Positions 9,394 through 15,894 of a stretch of DNA of 47,134 bases are shown here, piece after piece. Numbering within the stretch: position 1 is the first letter of the stretch; each line of letters begins with the position of its first letter. Origin of the DNA: Robiginitomaculum sp. (lineage in GTDB: Bacteria > Pseudomonadota > Alphaproteobacteria > Caulobacterales > Maricaulaceae); contig JAJFFP010000059.1 in assembly GCA_021776595.1 (NCBI GenBank), forward strand, positions 1-47,134, in the 5' to 3' direction. Below the pieces are notes generated by a model. It was not told where the DNA came from. It ran no database searches and worked only from the letters and a program-made list of their open reading frames with translations. Both the position numbers and the translations under genes were made by a program.

Positions 9394-10167
9394 TTAATCT
9401 TCCTTCTTCAGTGGCGGTGCTGGCGTGGGTTTGCCATCTTCATTCAGCGCCACCATAACAAACTCACCCTCCGTGGCCTGTCGGCGTGCACCAGTTTGCA
9501 AATCCTCGGCGCATAATGTCACCGCCACACGCATGGAGGAGCGCCCGACACCGGCCACACGGGCGGTGATTTCTATCATTTCGCCCACATGGATCGACGC
9601 GGCAAAGTCAATCTCTTTCAGCGCCGCCATCACCACCGAAGTTCGGGCATGGCGACTGGCGGCAACAAAGGCGGCCTTTTCCATGAGATTCAGCGCCCGG
9701 CCCCCGAACAACATGCCCCGGTGGTCGGTGTCACCTGGAAATACCAGCTCCGCTGTGCGCGTAACTCCCGCCGGTTCCGGAGCATAATCGGGCACTGGCG
9801 GTAATGAGGCCTTATTAGTTTTACGGTCGGTCGCCACCATGATGAAATCACCCTGGGTGGTCAGGCGGCGCTCGCCGGTAAGCAAATTCTCGGCAAACAG
9901 ACTGACCCGCACATTCATCGATGAGCGCCCGACGCTGCGCACTTCACCGGCCAGATCCACCAGTTCGCCAACCAAAACCGGTGATTTGAAATCCATGCGC
10001 TCAACGGCGGCGGTAACAAAGCCGCGCCGGGCCAGACGGGCGGCGGCCAAAAAGGCCACCTTGTCCATAAAGGCCAGCGCCGCGCCACCAAACATATCGC
10101 CTTGATGATTGGTCTGGTCCGGAAACACCAGATCCATCAGGCGCACTTTTTGGTGCCCCGCGCTCAT
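9394..10167 (-). CDS. Acyl-CoA thioesterase with two fused hotdog domains
   Basis: The 257-residue protein is a tandem duplication of a YciA/ACOT-type hotdog domain, residues about 5-115 and 134-245, with closely similar motifs (GRSSMNVRVSLFAE and GRSSMRVAVTLCAE). Such enzymes hydrolyse acyl-CoA to free acid and CoA. The first domain keeps the N20-x-x-G...FGG...M-D35 pattern seen in active YciA proteins. The second has D148 in place of the Asn and E163 in place of the Asp, so it may be degenerate or play a complementary role. It overlaps the marC stop by four bases and ends one base before lpd, so it sits inside the PDH cluster. The cytoplasmic substrate is unknown; a CoA-recycling role beside PDH is inference. 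Confidence 0.85.
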   Translation of the reverse strand: MSAGHQKVRLMDLVFPDQTNHQGDMFGGAALAFMDKVAFLAAARLARRGFVTAAVERMDFKSPVLVGELVDLAGEVRSVGRSSMNVRVSLFAENLLTGERRLTTQGDFIMVATDRKTNKASLPPVPDYAPEPAGVTRTAELVFPGDTDHRGMLFGGRALNLMEKAAFVAASRHARTSVVMAALKEIDFAASIHVGEMIEITARVAGVGRSSMRVAVTLCAEDLQTGARRQATEGEFVMVALNEDGKPTPAPPLKKED

Positions 10168-10808
10168 CCGCCGAAAAACACGTTTTTAACACCATCAAAA
10201 ATGAGTTGTACGGAAAGCGCCGCCAGTATGACCCCGAATACGCGGGTAATCAGCGCCCCCACCGTATGGCCCATAACCCTGAGCAACCAGGGGGCAATCA
10301 GCAGCAAAATCAACGCGATCAGCAAATTGGCAAGCATGGCACTGACCACCACCAATTGCGCCATCGGGTGGTCATGTTGTTGCGACATAAAGATCATCAC
10401 CGCCGCAATGGACCCCGGCCCTGCCAGCAGGGGAATAGCCAATGGGAAGACGGAAATATCTTCCGGCCCGTCCTCGTCCTCCAGCATGGTTTCGGCGCGA
10501 CTTTCACGCCGGGCCTGACGTTTCTCGAACAGCATTTCAATGGACATTAAAAGGAGCAGCAACCCGCCTGCCGTGCGAAACGCATCCAGGCTGACGCCCA
10601 TGCGGCTCAGCAGCCATTCGCCGCCAAAGGCAAAGGACAACAACAAACCGGCGGCATAGATGGTGCCCCGTATGGCCATGGAACGGCTATGCGCCGCACT
10701 GGCACCCGCTGTCAGGGTAGCAAAAATGGGCGCAACACCCAGGGCATCAATCACCACAAACAGGGTGACAAAACTCGCAATAAAAAGGTCCAGCATGGCC
10801 ATATCCAT
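10164..10808 (-). CDS. MarC-family integral membrane protein
   Basis: The 214-residue product has about six transmembrane segments and MarC-family features: the N-terminal FVTLFVVIDALGVAPIF and the central FPLAIPLLAGPGSIAAVM. MarC proteins are inner-membrane proteins of unsettled function; the original link to multiple antibiotic resistance has not held up. The start at 10808 (MDMAMLDLF) is chosen because it gives a normal family length and has GAGAG seven bases upstream; an open frame extends further to 10859 with polar, cysteine-containing residues unlike the family. A charged loop lies at about 95-115. Its stop overlaps the thioesterase start by four bases. Confidence 0.85.
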   Translation of the reverse strand: MDMAMLDLFIASFVTLFVVIDALGVAPIFATLTAGASAAHSRSMAIRGTIYAAGLLLSFAFGGEWLLSRMGVSLDAFRTAGGLLLLLMSIEMLFEKRQARRESRAETMLEDEDGPEDISVFPLAIPLLAGPGSIAAVMIFMSQQHDHPMAQLVVVSAMLANLLIALILLLIAPWLLRVMGHTVGALITRVFGVILAALSVQLIFDGVKNVFFGG

Positions 10809-10915
10809 CAGAAAACTCTCGTCTGATTTGCCGGTACAGGGCAAAGTGCAGATACGCAAGAGCGGGCTTGCGCTTCACAGGTCTGCATTTTTGCATAGAT
10901 CAGCATGGCTAGTCC

Positions 10916-12220
10916 TTATAGCAGCATCATCGCCGGGTTTTCGATATAGGCTTTGAAGTATTTCAGGAAGTTCGCGCCGATGGCCCCGTCCACCACCCGG
11001 TGATCACAGGTCAGCGTCACCGTCATCATTGTGGCAATGCCAAGCTCGTTTCCAATGACGACCGGGCGCTTTTCGCCCGCCCCCACTGACATGATACACC
11101 CTTGGGGCTGGTTAATGATCGAGGCAAAGGATTTAATGCCCATCATTCCCATATTGGAGATGGTAAACGTGCCGCCCTGATACTCCTCTGGCATGAGTTT
11201 GCGGGCCTTGGCACGCCCTGCCAAATCCTTGACCTCGGCAGAAATGGCCGCAAGGCCTTTGTGCTGTGCCTGGCGCACCACCGGGGTAATCAGGCCACCA
11301 TCAATGGCCACGGCTACGGCAATGTCCGCATCATGCCACAGCTTGATCCCATCGGGGGTATAGCTGGCATTGGCATTGGGTGCTTTTTTAAGCGCCAGCG
11401 CGCAAGCGCGGATGATGAAATCATTGACCGAAATTTTGATGCCATCATCGGCGGCGGCCTCGTTTATGGCTTTGCGGGCGCTCAAGAGCGCATCCAGCTT
11501 ACAATCAATGTTTAAGGGAAAATGTGGCACATCGCGAAAAGATTCGGTCATACGCGCAGCAATCACTTTGCGCATCCCGTCCAATGGAACCAGATCAAAA
11601 CTGCCGGGGGCTTGTGGGGCCGGTGTAGTGGTTATGACAAGGCTGGAAGGCGCATTTTCAATATCGCGTTTGACAATCCGGCCATTTGGCCCGCTGCCGG
11701 TAAGACTGGCAAGGTCCAGCCCGGCCTCTTTTGCCAGGCGTTTGGCCAATGGCGAGGCTTTGATGCGCGATGCCCCCTCTCCTTCGACAAGCTCAGGATG
11801 AGGGGAAGAGACGAGCTCAGGGTGAGGGGAGGCAGCAAGCTCAGGGTGAGATTGAGAGACAGGTTCATGGGGGGGAGAAACAGGAGAGGGTCTAGTGCCT
11901 TCAACCTCATCCTGAGCTTGTCGAAGGATGGGTTCAGGCGCACTCACATCAAAATCATTCAGCGCCGAAGCATCCTCGCCATCCTCCAGAAGAAGCGCGA
12001 TGACAGTATTAATGGCAACATTTTCAGCGCCTCCCGGCACCAAAATTTTGCCCAGCACCCCTTCTTCGACCGCCTCCACCTCCATGGTGGCCTTGTCGGT
12101 TTCAATTTCGGCAATAACATCACCTGAATGGATTTCATCACCTTCATTGACCAGCCATTTAGCCAGCGTTCCCTCTTCCATGGTTGGCGATAAAGCGGGC
12201 ATGAGAATTTTTATCGGCAT
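10916..12220 (-). CDS. pdhC: Dihydrolipoamide acetyltransferase (E2) of pyruvate dehydrogenase
   Basis: The 434-residue E2 transfers acetyl groups from lipoyl-lysine to CoA. It has one lipoyl domain (1-80, lysine K43 in [11 protein letters not shown]), a peripheral-subunit-binding domain (about 150-185, [13 protein letters not shown] and GRIVKRDIE), and the catalytic core ending with [14 protein letters not shown], which carries the catalytic His and Asp. The linker between lipoyl and binding domains, residues about 97-147, is encoded by a palindromic repeat and reads as repeated peptides ([28 protein letters not shown]) instead of the usual Ala/Pro-rich swinging arm. Other domains look intact, so the enzyme is probably functional. 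It starts nine bases after the GFA gene's stop. Confidence 0.96.
   Translation of the reverse strand: MPIKILMPALSPTMEEGTLAKWLVNEGDEIHSGDVIAEIETDKATMEVEAVEEGVLGKILVPGGAENVAINTVIALLLEDGEDASALNDFDVSAPEPILRQAQDEVEGTRPSPVSPPHEPVSQSHPELAASPHPELVSSPHPELVEGEGASRIKASPLAKRLAKEAGLDLASLTGSGPNGRIVKRDIENAPSSLVITTTPAPQAPGSFDLVPLDGMRKVIAARMTESFRDVPHFPLNIDCKLDALLSARKAINEAAADDGIKISVNDFIIRACALALKKAPNANASYTPDGIKLWHDADIAVAVAIDGGLITPVVRQAQHKGLAAISAEVKDLAGRAKARKLMPEEYQGGTFTISNMGMMGIKSFASIINQPQGCIMSVGAGEKRPVVIGNELGIATMMTVTLTCDHRVVDGAIGANFLKYFKAYIENPAMMLL
11781..11930. repeat. In-frame palindromic repeat, family A copy 1 (inside pdhC)
   Basis: Arms are at 11781-11802 (CCTTCGACAAGCTCAGGATG plus AG) and 11906-11930, with perfect complementarity over the shared core. 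Between them are two partial extra copies of the arm core (GAGCTCAGGGTGAGG at 11813-11827, GCAAGCTCAGGGTGAG at 11835-11850). The reading frame of pdhC passes through unbroken and the total insert encodes about 50 residues of linker. Confidence 0.9.
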
Positions 12221-12229
12221 GGCTCTTCC

Positions 12230-12610
12230 TTACGCCAGATGGGCCAACGTATCCACATTGGCCTCCCAGTTCTGGCCGTCAAACGGTTCGATGGTAATGG
12301 TGCGAAATTCGGCACCCTTGAGGCAACGCAAATTCACTGACCACCCATCTGGATTGGAGCGCGGCACATAAAACGGTTTCACCCCGCAGGTTTTGCAAAA
12401 GAGATGCCGCGCCACGCCGGTGTTAAAGCGATAATCGGTGAGGTTTTCTTTGCCCTCACGAAGGACAAAGCGATCCTTGGGCACTATCAGGTGTAAAAAG
12501 CCGGTCTTGGCACAAATGGAACAATTACATTCCTGCGCGGTGATCTCTTCTGGCAGGCAAGCGGCAAAACGCACCGCGCCACAATGGCAGGCCCCTTCGT
12601 GCCAGGACAT
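12230..12610 (-). CDS. GFA-family zinc-binding protein (glutathione-dependent formaldehyde-activating type)
   Basis: The 126-residue protein has the cysteine pattern of the GFA/CENP-V fold: C8 and C10 in GACHCGAVRF, C28, C30 and C33 in CNCSIC, and C72 and C75 in CKTCG. These bind one or two zinc ions. Some members have been proposed to join formaldehyde with glutathione, but most are uncharacterised. The ATG at 12610 gives the family N-terminus and lies ten bases past the pdhB stop; an in-frame GTG at 12628 would overlap pdhB and has GAAGG nine bases upstream, so it is an alternative. It lies between pdhB and pdhC, where no known PDH function requires it. Confidence 0.82.
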   Translation of the reverse strand: MSWHEGACHCGAVRFAACLPEEITAQECNCSICAKTGFLHLIVPKDRFVLREGKENLTDYRFNTGVARHLFCKTCGVKPFYVPRSNPDGWSVNLRCLKGAEFRTITIEPFDGQNWEANVDTLAHLA

Positions 12611-12620
12611 GTCAGATGTC

Positions 12621-14045
12621 TCAGTCACGATAACATACCTTCTTTGCCGCACGCACAATATCTTCCGCCCCCGGCAGAGCCAGCGCCTCCAGATTACCGG
12701 CATAAGCCAGCGGCGCCTCCACCTGATGCACACGCGCCGGCGGCGCATCCAGATAATCAAACGCACCAATGGTAACGGCAGCGGCAATCTCTGCGCCTAT
12801 GCCCATACAGCCCCAGGCTTCCTCGGCGGTGACCAGACGATTGGTCTTTTTAACCGAATTGATCACGGTTTCCATGTCCAGCGGGCGTATGGTGCGCAAA
12901 TCAATCACTTCGGCGTCAATGCCTTGACCGGCCAGGGTGTCGGCGGCGGCCAGCGCAAAACCTACCATACGCGAATAGGCAACAATGGTAACATCTGCGC
13001 CCTTACGAGCAATACGTGCCTTGCCGATGGGCAACACCCAGTCGTCCATCTCCGGCACATCAAAACTCTCGCCGTAAATCAGTTCATGTTCCAGAAACAC
13101 CACCGGATTGGGATCACGAATGGCGGCTTTAAGAAGCCCCTTGGCATCAGCCGCATCGTATGGCGCGATAACGATCAGGCCCGGCACATGGCCATACCAT
13201 GGCGCATAGTCCTGACTGTGCTGGGCACCCACACGGCTGGCCGCTGCATTGGGACCGCGAAACACGATTGGGCAAGACATTTGCCCGCCAGACATATACC
13301 TTGTTTTTGCTGCTGAATTTATAATATGATCAATGGCTTGCATAGCAAAGTTAAAGGTCATGAATTCGACGATGGGCTTTAACCCGCCAAAAGCAGCACC
13401 GACGCCAAGTCCGGCAAAACCATATTCAGTAATCGGCGTATCAATGACCCTCCTGGGCCCAAATTCGTCAAGCAAACCACGGCTGACCTTATAGGCACCC
13501 TGATACTGGGCGACCTCCTCGCCCATCAAAAACACCCGTTCGTCCCGGCGCATTTCCTCGGCCATGGCATCACGCAAGGCATCGCGCACCGTCACAGACA
13601 CCATATTTGTTCCTGCCGGGATGGCCGGGTCTTCAGCATGGGAGGCAGATTTGATTGCCCCCTCTCCTTCGACAGATGCAGGAATAGGGGCAGCAGAAGC
13701 GGGAGCGGCTTTATCACCCCCATCCTCATCCTGAGCCTGTCCAAGAATGGCGTTGGCAACGGGCGCAGAGATATCCACACCCTCCAGCGCTGAAGCGTCC
13801 TCGCCCTCTTCCAGTATCAGCGCAATGACCGTGTTAATGGAAACATTTTCCGAGCCACCGGGAATGAGGATTTTGCCCAGCACCCCCTCTTCGACCGCCT
13901 CCACCTCCATGGTGGCTTTATCTGTTTCGATTTCGGCTATCACATCGCCGGGAGAAACCGTATCGCCTTCTTTGACCAGCCATTTTGTTAATGTGCCCTC
14001 TTCCATAGTGGGTGAAAGCGCCGGCATAAGTATCTGAGTTGGCAT
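12621..14045 (-). CDS. pdhB: Pyruvate dehydrogenase E1 beta subunit with N-terminal lipoyl domain
   Basis: The 474-residue protein joins a lipoyl domain (1-80, lysine K43 in [11 protein letters not shown]) to a full E1 beta subunit from about 148 ([16 protein letters not shown]), with [20 protein letters not shown] and [15 protein letters not shown] for cofactor and subunit contacts. A lipoyl domain on E1 beta is known in several alphaproteobacteria. The ATG at 14045 ([10 protein letters not shown]) aligns with the pdhC N-terminus; an upstream TTG at 14075 adds unrelated residues. Residues about 99-127 come from a decayed palindromic repeat (ILGQAQDE and PASVEG peptides), in the same linker position as in pdhC. 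The two lipoyl domains are almost identical, suggesting duplication or gene conversion. Confidence 0.96.
   Translation of the reverse strand: MPTQILMPALSPTMEEGTLTKWLVKEGDTVSPGDVIAEIETDKATMEVEAVEEGVLGKILIPGGSENVSINTVIALILEEGEDASALEGVDISAPVANAILGQAQDEDGGDKAAPASAAPIPASVEGEGAIKSASHAEDPAIPAGTNMVSVTVRDALRDAMAEEMRRDERVFLMGEEVAQYQGAYKVSRGLLDEFGPRRVIDTPITEYGFAGLGVGAAFGGLKPIVEFMTFNFAMQAIDHIINSAAKTRYMSGGQMSCPIVFRGPNAAASRVGAQHSQDYAPWYGHVPGLIVIAPYDAADAKGLLKAAIRDPNPVVFLEHELIYGESFDVPEMDDWVLPIGKARIARKGADVTIVAYSRMVGFALAAADTLAGQGIDAEVIDLRTIRPLDMETVINSVKKTNRLVTAEEAWGCMGIGAEIAAAVTIGAFDYLDAPPARVHQVEAPLAYAGNLEALALPGAEDIVRAAKKVCYRD
13666..13750. repeat. In-frame palindromic repeat, family A copy 2, decayed (inside pdhB)
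   Basis: The right arm (13725-13750, CTCATCCTGAGCCTGTCCAA then GAATGG) differs from the perfect copy by a few substitutions. The left arm (from 13666, CCTTCGACAGATGCAGGAAT) has more. The pairing is therefore imperfect, but the translated phase is the same as in the other two copies. Confidence 0.75.
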
Positions 14046-14093
14046 CGAGTTTTTTGTCCTGTTCAAACGCTTCAAAGCGGCAAATGAGTGAAC

Positions 14094-14489
14094 TTATTTA
14101 TTTTGGAGCCGGGCGCGCAGAAAATCCAGCTCATGCTTGATATTATCGATGTCGCGCTGTGAATGGGCGATGGCGTCCTGGCCACCGGTAAAGACCACTT
14201 CTTGCAAGACTTTCATATCCACACCGACCTCACGCTCCACACAATCGGCAAATTCATGCTGGGTAGAGGTATAAGCCTCAAAGGCAGCGACAGAAGCATT
14301 ATATTCCTCTTTAGAATTACCCTTGATTTTAGGCTTGTCCGGGCGTTCGCACGTTGAAATTTTATATTTCATACCGGGTTTTATTTTCTCACCCGCTATT
14401 TTACCGGCCAAAGCCGGCCCGGAAATTGATGCCGCCAAAATCATGGCCGTCACCAAAGTCAGTTGCTTGTTCTTCAAAGACAGGCTCAT
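14094..14489 (-). CDS. Small exported protein of unknown function within the PDH cluster
   Basis: The 131-residue product has a clear signal peptide (MSLSLKNKQLTLVTAMILA followed by ASISGPALA, cleavage before GKIAGE). The mature part, about 100 residues, has two cysteines (in ISTCERPDKP and FADCVEREVG) that could form a disulfide, and ends in a predicted coiled helix (RDIDNIKHELDFLRARLQ). I recognise no family. Its ATG overlaps the pdhA stop by four bases, so translation is probably coupled to pdhA, a cytoplasmic enzyme. That makes an envelope protein in this position odd. pdhB starts 48 bases after its stop. Confidence 0.8.
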   Translation of the reverse strand: MSLSLKNKQLTLVTAMILAASISGPALAGKIAGEKIKPGMKYKISTCERPDKPKIKGNSKEEYNASVAAFEAYTSTQHEFADCVEREVGVDMKVLQEVVFTGGQDAIAHSQRDIDNIKHELDFLRARLQNK

Positions 14490-15499
14490 GACGGGCTCCC
14501 TGGTGCCAGAATATCAGTTAATAGCTCACTTGCATCCGGTTCCGGGCTGCCTTGTGCAAAGTCAGCCGCATCGCCGACAATAGCGCGCACTTGCTTATCT
14601 ATAGCCTTGAGTGCCGCCTCATCGGCCCAGCCCTCCTCCAGAAGTCGTGCTTTGGCGTGGTCGATCGGGTCATGATGCTGGCGCACCTCATTGACTTCAT
14701 CACGAGTGCGATATTTGGCCGGGTCCGACATGGAATGGCCACGATAGCGGTATGTTTTCATCTCCAGAATCGTTGGCCCCTTGCCGGAGCGGGCATGTTT
14801 GACCGCCCGCACCCCCGCATCGCGCACCGCCAGCACGTCCATGCCGTCCACAGCCTCGCCAGGTATGCCAAAACTGGCGCCGCGCCGGCATAAATGCGTC
14901 TCGGACGAGGAACGCTCGATCGAAGTGCCCATGGCATATTGATTATTCTCAATGACAAAGACTACGGGCAGATCCCACAACTTGGCCATGTTGAAACTTT
15001 CATAAACCTGGCCCTGATTGGCAGCCCCGTCGCCAAAAAACGTCAAACTTACCTTGCCGTTATCCTTGTATTGATCAGCAAAGGCGAGGCCCGTGCCAAG
15101 GGGCACTTGCGCGCCAACAATGCCATGACCGCCATAAAAATTCTTCTCGACGGAAAACATGTGCATGGAGCCGCCTTTGCCACGCGAATAGCCGCCAACG
15201 CGCCCGGTAAGCTCGGCCATGACGCCAGCGGCATCCATCCCCAGCGCCAGCATATGCCCGTGGTCACGGTAGCCGGTAATCATCTGATCACCATCGATAA
15301 TGGCCGCTTTCATGCCGGTAACCACGGCTTCCTGACCGATATAAAGATGACAAAACCCGGCAATCAGACCCATGCCATAGAGCTGCCCCGCTTTTTCTTC
15401 AAACCGGCGGATCAGCAACATTTGCCGATAGTATTCCATCATTTCCGCTTTGTTGGTTTTGCCGGGCGTGGATGATTTTTTTTGAGTAGATTTTGCCAT
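14486..15499 (-). CDS. pdhA: Pyruvate dehydrogenase E1 alpha subunit
   Basis: The 337-residue subunit, with PdhB, decarboxylates pyruvate with thiamine diphosphate. The thiamine-binding motif is GDGAANQGQVYESFN followed by IENN; the E1 alpha signature GGSMHMFS and the phosphorylation-loop-like region YRYRGHSMSDPAKYRTRDE are present. Length and motifs are those of heterotetrameric E1. The ATG at 15499 is followed by MAKSTQKKSS; no Shine-Dalgarno sequence is evident, and a 12-base palindrome occupies its place. It is the first gene of an eight-gene minus-strand cluster running to lpd. Confidence 0.97.
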   Translation of the reverse strand: MAKSTQKKSSTPGKTNKAEMMEYYRQMLLIRRFEEKAGQLYGMGLIAGFCHLYIGQEAVVTGMKAAIIDGDQMITGYRDHGHMLALGMDAAGVMAELTGRVGGYSRGKGGSMHMFSVEKNFYGGHGIVGAQVPLGTGLAFADQYKDNGKVSLTFFGDGAANQGQVYESFNMAKLWDLPVVFVIENNQYAMGTSIERSSSETHLCRRGASFGIPGEAVDGMDVLAVRDAGVRAVKHARSGKGPTILEMKTYRYRGHSMSDPAKYRTRDEVNEVRQHHDPIDHAKARLLEEGWADEAALKAIDKQVRAIVGDAADFAQGSPEPDASELLTDILAPGSPS

Positions 15500-15502
15500 T
15501 AT

Positions 15503-15514
15503 TTCACATGTGAA
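15503..15514. promoter_or_regulatory. Perfect 12-base palindrome just upstream of pdhA
   Basis: TTCACATGTGAA reads the same on both strands and ends three bases before the pdhA ATG. Position and symmetry suit a repressor-binding site or an mRNA hairpin at the translation start. The binding protein cannot be named from sequence. Confidence 0.4.
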
Positions 15515-15624
15515 CTAGATTGCGCATATAAACCTGTCTAACCCAGCGTTCGTTTCTCTGCAAGCTATCGATTGCCGGGGTTGGCGCGTTTCGCATTGAG
15601 TTGTCTCTACCGTTCCCCCGCTGA

Positions 15625-15707
15625 TGTCATTGCCGGGCCTGTCCCGGTAGTCCAGAAAATGTGTATAAAACAAGAACTGGATCACCCGAACCAGTCGGGT
15701 GATGACG
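15625..15707. repeat. Intergenic palindromic repeat, family B copy 3
   Basis: The left end TGTCATTGCCGGGCCTGTCC forms a hairpin with CCCGGTAGTCCAG, and the right half (CTGGATCACCCGAACCAGTC then GGGTGATGACG) forms the second hairpin. With copy 4 it fills most of the 395-bp gap between pdhA and the TolB/TPR gene; I see no gene in that gap. A frame of about 100 codons at 15572-15877 runs through both repeats and is not credible. Confidence 0.8.
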
Positions 15708-15796
15708 ATATGGTGAATCGGGTGATGGCATTTGTGATGAATCAGGAGATGGCAATTGTGGGTAGTATTTCGAGTTTAGTCCAAAATCATATTCAC

Positions 15797-15879
15797 CGTC
15801 ATACCGGCGCAGGCTGGAATCCGATTTTTAACATATCTCACCTTGAAAGAACTGGACCCCGATTTTCATCGGGGTGACG
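15797..15879. repeat. Intergenic palindromic repeat, family B copy 4
   Basis: The ends are CGTCATACCGGCGCAGGCTG and CCCCGATTTTCATCGGGGTG followed by ACG; the right hairpin has the same TTTTCA loop as copy 1. It ends just beyond the stop codon of the TolB/TPR gene (15895) and lies 90 bases from copy 3, so two elements occupy one gap. Confidence 0.8.
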
Positions 15880-15894
15880 CGCTATCTATCGTCC

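Noticed and set aside
12438-13316. A 292-codon open frame on the plus strand opposite pdhB and the GFA gene
   Set aside because: It is antisense to two well-supported genes, its translation has no domain or normal composition (His, Gln and Arg rich), and it has no ribosome site.
12621-14045. Lipoyl domain on PdhB as a misassembled fusion with pdhC
   Set aside because: E1 beta with an N-terminal lipoyl domain is known in alphaproteobacteria and the sequence is continuous.
15572-15877. A frame of about 100 codons between pdhA and the TolB/TPR gene
   Set aside because: It runs across two family B repeats, which have hairpin-driven composition, and has no start signal.
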